This document shows, in pieces, positions 1 through 12,639 of a DNA stretch of 64,000 nucleotides. Source of the stretch: Dendrobium chrysotoxum (lineage: Eukaryota > Streptophyta > Magnoliopsida > Asparagales > Orchidaceae); contig CM034300.1 in the NCBI GenBank assembly GCA_019925795.1, positions 39,117,135-39,181,134 on the forward strand, written 5' to 3'. The position numbers and the translations under genes are program-made. The notes beneath the pieces are model-generated. The model ran no database searches and had not been told where the DNA came from. It saw nothing but the letters and a program-made list of their open reading frames with translations. Position 1 is the stretch's first letter, and every line of letters starts with the position of its first letter.

Positions 1-1580
1 ATTATCAATAGAAAAATAAAGTACAAAAAATAATCATAATGAACACACTAAATTTTATAGTGGTTCGGTCAACTTAACACTCCCCGGAGCCTCCCCTCCA
101 GGTATTGTACAAAAATAAAATGACTCTCCTTCTGCTCCTACATCAAGGCGGACAAGCCTTTACAAAACTCATTTTCACCAACCCGGTGAGGCAGAGAACC
201 CAGACTTCTTTTACTTCCTCCTGAAGGAGGCAAAGAACCTTACCTCATTTCACTTCCTCTTAAAGCAGGCAGAGAACCTTGATCTTCTTGCAAACAATCC
301 CTTCTTCAGAGCACCAAGGAACAAGGGACGACGACTGGAGATGACAACTCGAATCCTTACTTGGAGTAACCTTAATGAACACCTCACAAACTCCCCCTCA
401 TAAGATTCTCTCTCTCTCTCTCTCTCAAGCTCTCCCTCTCTCTCTCAAGACTCTCTCAGGAAAGGACTGCGATAAAATATTTCAATAGAAGGGCTAAAAA
501 TAGCCCTAAATTTTAACTTGCCATCAAAGATCATCCATGATGATCTCTCAATCGTCCTGTATGATTATTATAAATCAGTCCCTTTTGGCCTGGACGATCT
601 GGTTCCTCTGGACGATTAGGAGATAAAGTTTGTTCAGATCATCCGAGATGATTGTGCGATCATCCTAGATGGTTAGTGTAAATCAGGAATATCATCCAAA
701 GGATAGTTCGGGACATCTAGGAGAAAAACCTACACGATCTAAAGAAATTACTTGATCATCCAAGATGATATGGCTATCGTCCTGTATGATTTGTTCAAAA
801 ATGCTCAAAATCATCTGGAATACAGTTCGGGTCATATAGGACAACTTTGCTGGACGATTTCAAAATGACTTGATCATCTAGGATGATATCTCTTTCATCC
901 TGTATGATTAGTTCAAAAATGACAATATCATCCAACAGACAGATCGGGTCATCCAGGTGAAATGCACTGGACCAAGAGGATTTCTAATTGACTAACCAGG
1001 ACGATCTTGCGATTATCCAAGATGATATGATCAAATCAGTCAACCTTAATTACTTTCCTTAATGACCTGACTAATTTAGGCATGATTGTAATGAATCGTC
1101 CAAGATAATACACGTATCGTCCACAACGATCAGACCAAAATACTAAAAAATAAAAACTTACCTAACTTAATCTAGCGGCTAAGAATTTCTAATTTAAGCA
1201 TATCGTCTTGTATGATGGGAGCATCATCCAGGATGATCTACTTAATCAGACCGACTTAATATGGCTCCCTAATTAGGGTTTCTATTTTCAATGGATCGTC
1301 CAAGACGATATGAATAAAACTTTAAATAGAAACTAACTCACTAAAACTCTCCCCCTGAGTGTGCGTGTGCAAGGTTACTTAGCTTGGGGATCCATTACAT
1401 TACACTTGACTCAAGAAAGATGAAAAAATTACATTGAACCTAAAACACAAACAGACTAACTCGATCTTGAGTTGGCTTGAATTGCAATTGATCTTGTGAA
1501 CCTGAAAGGTTAGGCTCTCAAAAAAAACAAAAATGTTTGCTATCATCAAAATCATAATCCTTGAATCCAGATTTGCAATA
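1..1580 (-). mobile_element. 3' LTR of copia element A (cut by window edge)
   Basis: Read on the minus strand this matches the LTRs of element B along its whole length. It has the same opening (TATTGCAAAT, with the canonical TG mutated to TA, at 1571-1580), the same palindrome field, a CT/GA microsatellite near 408-460, and the 39-bp minisatellite near 185-275. The adjoining polypurine tract at 1581-1596 fixes the inner boundary. The other end lies left of position 1, so its target duplication cannot be checked. Length in the window (1580 bp) compares with about 1.8 kb for the complete relatives. The TATA region (TATTTAAG in relatives) reads TATTGAAA here, so this promoter is probably damaged. 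Confidence 0.9.
520..1320. repeat. Palindromic dyad field in the A 3' LTR
   Basis: Many imperfect copies of the odd palindrome ATCGTCCTGGACGAT and its variant ATCATCCTGGATGAT occur here, often as pairs separated by 5-10 bases, with about 100 bases between pairs. They lie on the upstream side of the predicted promoter, in U3. Most differences from the palindrome are CG to TG or CA, as expected from decay of methylated cytosine. The role is unknown; clustered transcription-factor sites are one inference. Confidence 0.8.
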
Positions 1581-1596
1581 ATCTCCCCCTTTTTGA
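1581..1596 (-). other. Polypurine tract of element A
   Basis: On the minus strand it reads AAAAAGGGGGAGAT directly before the LTR start. This is the usual plus-strand DNA priming site of LTR retrotransposons, and its position fixes the LTR boundary. Confidence 0.85.
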
Positions 1597-1751
1597 TGAT
1601 GGTAAACATTTGTTCGATAATTCTAAATTCAGTAAATAAAAATTAGAGCCATGAAAACAAAGGAATGCAATTTCTATTAGCCAGGTAAACTGTTCAAGAA
1701 CACTAAATATTAATAATTTAAATAGTATAATGACCCAGAACACAAACTACT

Positions 1752-1776
1752 CCCCTTTTGACATCTCAAAAAGGGA
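1752..1776 (-). other. Second, internal polypurine tract within a hairpin
   Basis: An inverted repeat, CCCCTTTT against AAAAGGG(A), surrounds a 9-base loop about 170 bases before the true polypurine tract. The same structure occurs at the equivalent place in elements B (23818) and C (44243). The surrounding 1597-1839 is AT-rich spacer with no coding signal. Confidence 0.6.
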
Positions 1777-1839
1777 AAAATAGCACATAGACACAAAAAA
1801 TAGTACAAAATCAACACAAAAAAAGGAAAATCCATCAAA

Positions 1840-2968
1840 CTAGTAAAAAAAGGGATCCTCATCAGATGGAGGAGGAGGTGGTGGTGGCTGAAATAGACTG
1901 TGGAGGGTGGAAAATTTTTCTCCAAACCAGGCCATGTCATGGTCATGATGCTGCTACTGCTGGGCTACATAGGCATCAAATTGGTTACAATCCTCAACGT
2001 GTTGTTGATCCTAGGCAACCACGTAGGAGTCAAAGCGGGCCTCCCACTGGTCAAAATTATACACCAGGTGATCTAATGGCGATTCCATATGGAGAGGACC
2101 AGGTGTAGTTGGCTCAGGAGCAGCCTCTTCCTCTTCTCCCTCAACATTCGTACTGGGCTCCAGATAAAGACGAGTACTGTGAAGAATATGGAAAGAATTA
2201 TTGGAGTAGAAGGAAGGTTGGACATTTACTGAACTGGATATTGAAGATTTTATTTTACTTCAAGAGTATAGGCAATGAGGTGTCCTAAGGCTAGGTTGGG
2301 CGTCTCCTATGGCCCGGATCCCTTATGCGAGTGAGGTGTTCAATGTAGCAAAATAGGAGATCAGTTCCATTAAATTCACGATGGGCCATGATATAATAGG
2401 TAGTCATGGAGAGCAAGGGGGTAATGTGGATGCGATCCCCAGCCTTGGGAATGATAGAGAAATGAAGGACATGTTGGATTATCCTAGCATCCTTGACTAA
2501 GGAAGAGCAGGCATTATCATGATATGGGGCATTGGTGTTCGTAAGAAAGTGATTGGAGACACTCCAATTAAAGTCAGGGTCAGAGGATAAAAGATGGAGA
2601 TTATCGTCAGTAATGGACAGTTGGAGAATATCATGAAAGTCCTTGGTGGTTAATTCTACGGGGCTGCGATTAACATAAGAGTGGAGGGCAGTGTAAGCAC
2701 AATCGATGCAAAGATTTGTAAAGAAAATACGAAGAAGCTCAGTGCTAAATAGAAAAGCTAGTGTCAGAATAAAAGTGAGGGTGGTGTGAGCGAAAAGGTC
2801 CAGTACTGGATATGTGAGAATGCATGGATTTATGATTTTGGATTGAGTGATCCACACATCAAGATAGTGCTGGAAGGCAGCCTGATTGGCTACATCAAGA
2901 AAGCGGGGATCGACACTCCCCTGGGATGAACTAGCATCCTATTGCCTAGATCATTTGCCTCCAGCCAT
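1840..2968 (-). pseudogene. Accessory ORF 3' of pol in element A (plant transposon-protein-like)
   Basis: A separate decayed reading frame of about 375 codons lies between pol and the 3' LTR, in the same sense as pol. The likely ATG is at 2968 (MAGGK). Nonsense codons at about residues 6 and 10 precede a 188-codon open stretch (2857-2291) containing LLRIFFTNLC, VELTTKDFHDILQL and PLLSMTTYYIMAHREFNGT. After a frameshift come LALGHLIAYTLE, an acidic part, and a proline run (PPPPPP) before a TAG at 1840-1842. The layout resembles the 'putative plant transposon protein' domain (Pfam Transposase_32) seen beside many plant retroelements; that match is from memory and not searched. Sirevirus-lineage copia elements often carry an extra ORF here, usually called env-like. 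I see no convincing signal peptide or fusion segment. Elements B and C lack it. Confidence 0.6.
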
Positions 2969-3480
2969 GAGAAGAGGATTCAGTAAGGATAGAAAGAAGG
3001 TGTGGTGAAACAATGGTGGAAATCAGTTATTTAAATAGAAATCGGCCATATCATCCAAGATGATCGTAGGATTGTCTAGGATGATAGGTAGCAATAATGG
3101 CGCCCATGATGATATGTTAAAAAGGTGGTTGGATCGTTCGACATGATCAGATATCATCAAGGATGATTAAACACATGCGATCATCCTGAGGAGTCAAGCT
3201 GGACGACCATTGATGAAAAGTATCATCAAGGATGATTCGATGGATCATCCAGGACTATTCAGTGGATCGTCCAGGATGATCTGTAATAAATAAATTAGAC
3301 TGGCCAAATTTTAATTATCCAACTGCTTCCACATGGATCGTCCAAGTTGATGAGGGTATGATCTAGACGATCATAAATAATTGGTTCAGATCAGCCATTA
3401 GATCAAGATGGGGATGATTTGATCAGATCATCCATGACGATATGAGGATCATCTAGGACGATGTGAATAAAAAGTGAAAA
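2969..3480. repeat. Palindrome cluster between pol and the accessory ORF of A
   Basis: About a dozen ATCATCC..GGATGAT-type palindromes, the same motif family as in the LTR, occur at 3040-3470, outside the LTR and just upstream of the accessory ORF. This could be a second regulatory region driving that ORF, or LTR-derived sequence that moved; both are inferences. Confidence 0.7.
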
Positions 3481-4733
3481 AATGAGGGATGGAGAGGAAT
3501 GATCAAGGGACCCAAATAAAAAATAAAAAAATCATAATTAAAGCAAATGAAGAAAAACAAAAACAAATAAATACGAAGAAACAACAACAAAAATCATAAA
3601 TAGGTTTTTTTTAATCAATTTTCTCCAGTAAATCAAAATCTTTTCTTAATTTTCAATTTAAAAGCCAATAAGAAGAAAATTGATGACACTGAAATCTAGA
3701 AAAGTTAGAAAATCAATTTTTGTTAGTCATACCTCGAACACCTTACAGGTCCAAATTCCTTTCAAACAAAAGTCTAATTCAGAAGAAAATAAATTAGATT
3801 TGAAAAGAGATCCTTTCAAGCCTCGTTCCAAAAAAATATCTGATAAAATAGTATTACAAAGTAAGGAATCAGACATCATTATTTTCAATCTCAAGTTTTT
3901 GAAAATATTAAGTGGCACATGGATTTTTCTAAGACATTTAAAGATCTGAAAGGAAAAAAAGCTTATTTCTTTGCGGGCTCATTTTGTGCCTTTTTTCAAT
4001 TTATTTGGTGCACCTTGCGCATCTTTTTATTTTTTATACACTTTGTGTATCTTTCTAATTTTTTGCATCATTACGTATCTTTTCATTTTTTGCCTCTTTT
4101 TATTTCTTTTGCAAGCTTGCTTCTTTTTATAATGTGAAATTACCTTTGAGACATAGGAGAAGATAAACTCACTCTCTACAATAAGGAGGAGTAATTCACA
4201 AAATAAAACCATACTTCATATGACAAGTGCAATCACCTGATTAAAAAAAATATAACAATGATTCAAAGCTTTAAAAATACTATTCATATGAGGTAGATTA
4301 CTGTAGGAAGATAAAATAGATCTATATTTCAAAAAACTAACTTTTTAATTTTGAAGAAGAATTTTATGCAGAAGAAACAATACACCATTAAAGAAGTTAG
4401 AGGAAGAGAAACAATCATCAATGTTTCTTCCCTTTAACATATTCAGAGGAGTCAATCACTGCTTATAAGCTTCTAAATAAAAATAAGGCAAAACTCTCAG
4501 TCAGAAATCCAGTTTATCAGCAGTAATGAGCAGTGATTTCATTCTGAAGAGAATAAATAGTAAATAAATAAAGAAGAAAGCCCAAAAAGGAAATAACAAA
4601 ATCTGATAAGTAAATAAAACAAACAAAAATCAGTAGGAAAATAAAAAATCTAAAAAGAAACATACAATCAAATCAAACAAAAGCCAAAAGAAAAATGAAA
4701 AATAAAAACTTTAGAAATAAGTAATTATTAAAT
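3481..4733 (-). repeat. Element A 3' spacer with repeated short hairpins
   Basis: This non-coding spacer is shared with B and C. At about 3955-4135 (minus strand) it holds a run of units built on AAAAGATGCGCAA..GTGC..CC and GATACACAAAGTGTAT, about 27 bases apart, each with self-complementary arms around an AA(A/G) loop. The rest is AT-rich sequence homologous to the corresponding spacers. Short ORFs here on either strand are by-products of the repeats. Confidence 0.65.
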
Positions 4734-6440
4734 TCATGCATTTATGTCAATCACACCCAATCTGGTCCTTAAAATACTGAATGAGTTAAAGGCCAGTTGT
4801 TTAGTAAAGATGTCTGCCAGTTGGTTTTCAGTTGCTACATGGTGTAACTCAATGTCCCCTTTTGTAACATGGTCTATAATGAAGTGATGCCTCTTGTTAA
4901 TGTGTTTAGTTCTTGAATGATGGATATGATTTTTAGAGATGCAGATGGCATTAGTGTTATCACGTAAAACTACAATTGTGCAAATAGGTAATCATAAATC
5001 CAGAATTTATTGCTTCAACCAAAGGACTTGGGCCATGCAACTTCCTAAGGCAATGTACTCAACTTCAATAGTGAAAAGTGCAATAGAGTTTTTTTTTCTA
5101 CTAAACCAGGAGATTAAGGACTGTCCTATAAATTACCAAGTTCTAAAAGTGCTCTTTCTATCCACTCTGCACCCTACAAAATCATAATCAGAATATCTAA
5201 TAATCTTGAAAGAAGTGTTGTGTCGAGGATACCAAATTCCTAAGTTTGGGGTTCCTAAGAGATATCTAAGAATTCTCTTAACTACAGTAAGGTGGGATTC
5301 TTTAGGATCAGCTTAAAATCTAGCATAGAGACAAACACTAAATATTAGATCAGGTCGACTAGCAGTCAAGTAAAGCAGTTAACCAATTATTCCTCTGTAC
5401 TTCTTTTGATCAACAGATTTTCCATTTGAATCCTTAGCTAACTGAACAATGAAGCTCATGGGAGTATTTATTTACTTGGCTTTATCCATTTTATATTTCT
5501 TTAAAATATCCTTAATGTACTTTGATTGATTGATAAAAGTTCCATCATCCATTTACCTTATGCTAAACCCCAAAAAGTAGGATAATTCTCCCATCATACT
5601 CATCTCAAACTCCTTACTCATTATTTTAAAAAAATCATCACATAACTTTTAATCAGAAGATCCAAAAGGTATATCATCAACATAGATCTAGACAATGAGT
5701 AAATCATCTCCTACTTTTCTCAAAAAAGGGTGATTTCTACGCTACCGTTAACAAAATCTCTTTCTAGTAGGAATGCGCTAAGCCTCTCATACCAAGCTCT
5801 AGGTGCTTATTTCAATCCATATAAGGCCTTTTTTAAATTTGTAAACATAATTTGTATATTGGGAACTCTCAAAACTTGATATTTTCTCTACAACGACATC
5901 TTCATTTATTATCCCATTTAAAAAGGCACTCTTGACATCCATTAGAAAAAGCTTAAATCCATTATAACAGGTAAAGGCTAGTAGCACTCTAATGGCTTCC
6001 AATCTAGCTACAGGGGAAAAGGTCTCCTCAAAATCAATCCCTTCTATTTGGTTGTAACCCTTAGCCACCTATCTTGCCTTATTCCTAACCACCACCCAAG
6101 AATCATTCATTTTATTCTTAAAGACCCATTTGGTTCCCACTATATTTTGATTCTTAGATCGTTATACTATGTCCCAAACATCATTTCTCACAAATTGGTT
6201 AAGTTCTTCTTGCATAGCTTAGGTCCAAAATTCATTAAAAAGGGCTTGATTGATTTTGGTGGGTTCAGTCATTGAGATAAAGGAAGAATATGTTACTTCC
6301 TTCCTAAGTCCATGCATAGTTCTAACACCTTCAGAAGGGTCTTCTAAGATCAGTTCTTTAGGATGACTCGAAGGATATCTCCAATCTTTAGGTAAAGTGT
6401 TTTGAGGTTCTACCTTTTCCTCAAGATTTGCATTTTCTAC
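4734..6440 (-). pseudogene. pol: Element A reverse transcriptase and RNase H, decayed
   Basis: The C-terminal half of copia pol on the minus strand. The frame ends at TGA 4734-4736. RNase H homology covers about 4734-5350, and RT (RVT_2 type) about 5400-6275, with the open stretch at 6068-5799 reading FEETFSPVARLEAIRVL and DVKSAFLNG. The family converts element RNA to cDNA inside cytoplasmic virus-like particles. Many stops and frameshifts break the frame, and the region aligns with the RT-RNase H of B and C throughout. Not functional. Confidence 0.85.
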
Positions 6441-7647
6441 TCATTGAGTAATCTCTCCTACTTCCTCTTCTTCCTCAGCTCTAAACTCCTTAAGATCAGA
6501 TTCATCAAATACTACATGAGTAGTCTCCTCCACCACCAATATCCTCTTATTAAATCCCATAAAGGATTTCCCCACACTTGAATATCCTAAGAACACTCCT
6601 TCATTAGATTTGGGGTCAAATTTTTCTAAGGATGATTTCCCATTGTTAAGAATAAAGACCTTATAGCTAAAGACATAGAGGTGAGACAGGTTTGGAGTTC
6701 TACCCTTAATGATCTCATAGGGTGCCTTATTCAGATTGGATCTAACATTCACCCGATTTAACACATAATAGGCTGTGTTCACCGCTTCTGCCCAAAAGTA
6801 ATTTGGAAGTGAATACTCAATAAGCAGGGCTCTAGCGGCTTCCACTAAGGTTATGTTCTTTCTTTCAGCTACCCCATTTTACTGAGGGGTCCTAGGAGCT
6901 AAAAAGTTATGACTAATCCCTTGCTCCTCACATAAGGTTCAAAATCTCACATTCTCAAACTCTCCACCATGATCAGTATAGATGGTCAAGATATCACAAC
7001 CTAACTTCTTCTGAATCTAAGTGGAGAAAGTCTTGAGTAGTCATCAACAATCATAAATCCATAGACTTTTCCCCCTGAGCTAGTAGTGCTAATGGGTTCA
7101 AACAAATCTATGTGAAGGACTTCTAAAGGTCTAGAGATGCTGATGTCCTTAATTAAGTGAAAAGAGGAATGGACTTATTTTCCTAGTTGACAAGCATCAC
7201 ATAGCTGGTCCTTAGTCAACTTAAGCTTGGGGACACCTCTAACTAAGTCCTTTTCATGCTGGCATGACATAACCTCCTATGCTACAGCCAAGAGTCATCG
7301 GTAGTAGTTTTTAAGCAAAATGAAGCAGTACATTCAATGTTATTTAAATCAAGCATGTAGACGTTGTTGATCCTCTTGCCCTATAAAATAGTATTATTAT
7401 TTAAGCTAAAAATGCAAGTGTTTACCAGGAACTTGATGTCGAACCCATTATCACATAGTTGACTGATGCTGAGCAAGTTGTGTTTCAGCCCATCTACAAG
7501 CAAAATATTTTCAATCAAAAGGTTCTTAGATTTTTGAATATACTAGCGCCCACCACTTTTCTGGTGGTGTTGTCTCCAAGAGTGACCTTGCCTCCAGCCT
7601 TAGCCTCCAACGAAATGAATTAATTTGCATCCCCAGTTATATATCTT
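6441..7647 (-). pseudogene. pol: Element A integrase and C-terminal protease part, decayed
   Basis: Minus-strand copia integrase. The best-preserved block is 6845-6441 (134 codons), with YFWAEAVNTAYYVLNRVN, then FLGYSSVGKSF and an acidic tail before the RT. Upstream are the catalytic core (LFEPISTT and IVDDYSR near 7100), the GAG-pre-integrase region near 7200-7400, and the C-terminal protease sequence (GGKVTLGDNTT) near 7570-7620. The protease is split here: its N-terminal part lies beyond insertion F, at 13423 onward. Multiple stops; the integrase cannot be made. Confidence 0.85.
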
Positions 7648-10600
7648 TGAATATAATTTTTGAAAAAGGTTAATTATCTTTGGGAATAATTTAAAATTAA
7701 CATTTAAATTTAAATTCTAAAATTAAACATCCATTAGTGATGATATACTACCTCGAAAGGTAAAGATATAATCTCCTGATGGGTTCAAATTTAAGATTAC
7801 AAATTTGATCCTGAATATCGTAACTAGATTCAGGAGGGAACCATATATGATCCCAAAGGATTAAAATGAAGTTCAATCAAATATCTGGCCATGATAATCT
7901 GGATAAATTATCATTAATTTCATATTCAAAGTTATGTCAATAATGATATATCATCCCAAAGGAAGAAAATATCATTCATTATTAACTGCTCGAATATGAT
8001 GATAACGATCGCCATTTTTTGATGTGATTTCCCAAAGACAATTAATTAAGAGTTTTGAAAAATTGATTTTGAAAATCTGGTCTGAGTTTCTAAATCTCCT
8101 ACGAGCGCAAGCCCTCATAGTTAATTACATCATAGGAAACCAAAAATTTTCTATGAATACTCTCGATTAAAATAGCAATATGAATTTCATTTAAGAATTC
8201 AAAGTTTGATGTCAAAGGAGGTAGGACTGGAATTTTCAAATGGGACTGGTTCAAGATTGAACAGTTCTTTTTAGAGTCAAAGGAAGAAGGGTAGGAGGTG
8301 TCTTGAGATTCTGAATTACTTCAGAAATACCTCAAACTATCCTAAGTGTTGGGCTTGAATTTGATTGAAAGAGATATTTAGTTTAGATGATCAATTTTAT
8401 TAGAAAGTTGGGGCTTATATTCTCGAACACCAAATCGAGAGAATGCCCAGAAGTGAGGGTGGAGACTAACCTACCGAGTGGGTATGACGTCCCCGATCAA
8501 GATCCCATGGTTTTTCATCGTCCCAGGTTCGTCAGTGTCCTTAGCCTACTTAGTCGAGTGCCAACTAAAGGATCCTTATTAGCAACCATGGGTTACCTCA
8601 TTGGCTGGGGACCTAATATTAGACTGACAAATAGAAGGCGTACAGGTCTATGAGTAGTGAACCTATGTCTATGTTATCTAACCTAGGATGCCACTCTCAT
8701 TTTGTGTGCATATTAACATATCTCAAAAATAGAAAGGAACATCGGCCTCACCTAAAGCTAGAGTTCATATCCTAAAAAATAAATCTATGTGTGTGTAGCA
8801 GGCTGTGTGGTTAAGGTATGTCCTATATCAGGTAATTGGTTAAAATTGTTTAATGTTCTGGTTGGTTGAAAGGTTTAAGGGAATATTTTGGTTAAAGTTT
8901 AAGTCTTAATGATTTGAAATTGATTTTAAGATCGATTATTAATTATTTGTTGGATACCACCTTTTTTGCTCATCGAGGCCGTAAAGTTTATTTCACCTTC
9001 CTTGGGACTAATTTAATAGCCTCGTAAGCCTGGGTTACCTAGTGATACCCGATATGATTAAATGAATTAGATTTAATTTAAGATTTGAAATTTGATGAAA
9101 TCTTAATTGAGGTTGATTGATTGTTGGGTTTAAAGTTATATTGAAATTTTCTAGATTTTAGATGATTTTTTGAAGGTTTGATATTTTTTAAAGATACTAG
9201 ATTTTCATTTGAGTTAAATGACTTTGAGTTTGATCAATTTGAGATTTTCTGGGAGTAGTTATGATTTTTCAAAATTTGAGATTTATTTAAATTATTTAAA
9301 TATTTAATTAAGGGTGTTTTAATGACTTGAGTCCAAATAAACTCCAAACTTCTTGAAATCACCTCTAAAGATTAGGAATGATCTAAGGAGGGATTATGAA
9401 GTATTTGAGAATTTTTTGGAGTTTTTAATCATTTTTTAATTAATTAAATTAATTAAATATTCAATTTTATTTAAAATTCAATTAAGCTTAAATTTAATGT
9501 CAAATCAAGGGAGTTTTAATTTTCTTATGTTAAGAGTTTAATTTTGATTAATTTGAGATATTATGTGTGTTTTTGTGTTTTAAATTTGATTTATTAAATT
9601 TCTTGAAGTTTAAAGGGCTTAATTAAGGCTTAATCTTAAGGGGTTTGATTAAGGAGTTTAAAGGGATCAAAGTTTAGTGAGAATTTTTCTTAGAGCAGGG
9701 AAGGTCACTAAACTCAAGGAGTTTAAATTTCAAGTCAATTGAATTTAAATTTGATTTGTTATAATTTTTGGAAGTTTTCTTAATGCTTAATTAAGGGATT
9801 AATTAATTAACTATCTTAATAATGCTTAATTAAAGTGAATATTTTTCAATGGGCTTTATGTGTCACTAAGTTTTCTATGTTTAATGTTTCATCCCTAAAG
9901 GATATAAGTATGAGTCCTAGAGTTTGTCTAAGTTCTCTAAAACTCGTGCTTAATTATTGCCCTTAAATGACACTAGTGTTGTAATGGGTTTGCAATCAAT
10001 GTCTCTAACCCTTATACATACACATAAATATAAACAAGCTATGTCGATGGCAAATGTTAACTAAATGCAGGAGTTACTGTAAGAACTTAAGGTTGGAGGA
10101 ATAACTCAACAGGGAGATCTAGGAGCCCTATGGTCTTCTAAGTTTTAAGAAAACTTACCTGATCACCGGAGCCGAGCAATGGTGATTCCGATCGTAGCAC
10201 CCCCATTTAAAAGAAACAGGGGTGATTAAAGCACCTTAGCTCTAGCTCCCACTCAGCTCCCTCAGTACCTCGCAAAAAGGCAAAGAGAGAAAGAGGTGTC
10301 AGAATAAACATATTCAAATATACAAATTAATATATGTGTGTGAGCATAACAATGACATAAGAGAGATTAACGTAGGCTAGATATTACTTATAATTTTAAA
10401 CCTATCAGAAACTTATATCATTTTTACATTTTCAAATATTCTAATAACAAATGCAATGAATAACAGAATTTTGCACTTGTCATCTCAACATTAAATTTAA
10501 GATAGGACAATTCATGATAAGAGCATTTTCATTGTATGAAGAAAATCATTTAAAAGTAGTGATTATTTGTTGCTTTATTTTCAACATGTATGTATACATG

Positions 10601-12639
10601 CAAGATAAAAGAAATAGCATATTTATAATAGCAACAAAAGAGAGGTTATCAAGTTTACCCTATGCTGAGTAATAAATATACTTGCACTATCAAAACTCAA
10701 AACATTTGCAGCTCCTTATTTTATGAGAATTCAAGTAAAGAATAAAGAGGGGGAAAGATGAGAGTGTAATTCATTGAACTTGCACTTACATCTAATATTG
10801 AAACATGAAGGGGAGTTTAAAAGATTTTCCAACCTGAATAAAATCTCCTTGTATACACATGATGTTGGAATATCAAAATGAACACGTCATTTTTTTTAAC
10901 AATGAAGATCAGCCAAATACACATACATATTGCAAATTTTTGTAATTAAAATTATGCATTATACTTTGAACATGTATTTTCACAAGAATCCATTGTATAT
11001 ACTTATCATGATAAAACCCATTTTGAAACTCCAGATTCTGAATTTATTCAATAGAAAGGATGAAGGATTTTGTTCTAAACTTTTGAGTAAATCAAATATC
11101 AATTCAGATATCATTGAGAGTAGAGCCATCTAAGGCTGTAGGGTATCTCAGATAAAACACTTGATAGGATAACATATACAATTGTATACATATTTTAAGC
11201 TTATGGAAAATAGGAACAGTAGCAATCCTATTACCTGTAATCAAATCAGGACGTTCTTAATTATTTTGATGCCACTCAAAAAAAAAAAAGAATAGATCTT
11301 GTAAATATTAACGTATAGGGGGAAACAATATCAAGTAACCTCTTATGATAACGGGTTGGCAACATAAGCAATATTAATAAACAAAAGGTCACAGGACAAT
11401 ATGTCTATTATTAAACTCAAAGAGTATATGTACAAGCTTATTAAATTCTTAGATAAATTCACATTCAATGGTTAATAGAAATTTCTCTAAACATAACAGA
11501 GATATAACCTCTAAATGGTCTATTGAATAGATGACCTGTAAACTTATACATATAATAATGCTGTGAAATTAATCAGTGAAGAATTTAATACCTTTCAGCA
11601 TCCTCTTTGTCTCTATTTTTGGCTAGATAAAAAAAAAAGATTACAGCAGCTTTGAGATCAACTTGGCCGAATGGAGATAAAGGTGTACTGGGAGAAGAGA
11701 TGGATGCAGTAATGTTAAGAAGAAGAGAAAGCTTGCAGCTCTCCTTTGCTTAATGCTGAAGTATTACTGAAAATGGGATGAATCCTTCCCTTAATGAACG
11801 AAGAAAGAGTAGGTCCCCTCTCTTGAGCGGAATGCCCAACTTGCAGCTCTCCATCTTGATCGAAACTTGCTGTAGAGGCAATCCAAAGTTTGCTGTATAA
11901 GAGGTGGTAGCCGGACCTTTGAATAGATTTCCTCTCTTGAATATATTACCCAGCCAGCAGCTCTATATCTTTACCGAAATCTGCTATAGATTGGAGTCAT
12001 GTGAGATTTCACTTGGCCGAATGAAGAGCTAGATCTCCAAAGTGATAGTTGGAGGTGTATGGGTGAGGCTGAGGACTCTTTGTATCGGGCTGCTTGTGGA
12101 TTCAAGCAGTGACGGCCAGCCTTAGCAGGCTTCAACAAATGTGGGTAAAGCCTCTCCTCAAGAGGGGACGGCCACTAGTGGCATGAGATGGGGTTTTTTT
12201 TTTTAGCCGTGAGCTATTGGCGGCTGCTCATTGGAAAAAATCGAGAGCGCTCCTCCTCAGCCAGCCCTAAATCTCTTTTTTTTTTAAATTCTGAGATAAA
12301 ACTTCAGCCAATTAATGATTTTTTGTCCTTGGAAACCCTTGATCCAAGGGCTGGGAAGACGGCATGTTACCACTGACTGCTTAATCTTAACACCAAGGGC
12401 AAGTATTAAAGCTATTATTAAGACTATTGGAATGAAATAATTAAATCAAATGAGCTAACATAATTAAATCTTATACTCACATTAAATTGATTGAAAGTAT
12501 CGAGGCTAATTAATACCAATTTGATTTATATCGAGCCTATCAAAGCTGACTAATTTTAAATTAAATATAAACTAGTCGACTCAATTCTATATCATTTGAT
12601 TAATTTTTTTTTGATAAAAAACAAGCAAGCTTTGATTGA

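Noticed and set aside
1866..2108. Plus-strand 80-codon frame
   Set aside because: It is antisense to the Pro-rich tail of the accessory ORF of A.
4027..4212. Lys-rich 61-codon minus-strand frame
   Set aside because: Produced by the AAAAGATGCGCAA hairpin repeats of the A spacer.
8387..8653. 88-codon plus-strand frame in F as a gene
   Set aside because: No recognisable domain, lies in LTR-like sequence whose relative G does not keep the frame.
12188..12376. 62-codon frame in F
   Set aside because: Low-complexity T and A runs, no homolog in G, no start context or domain.
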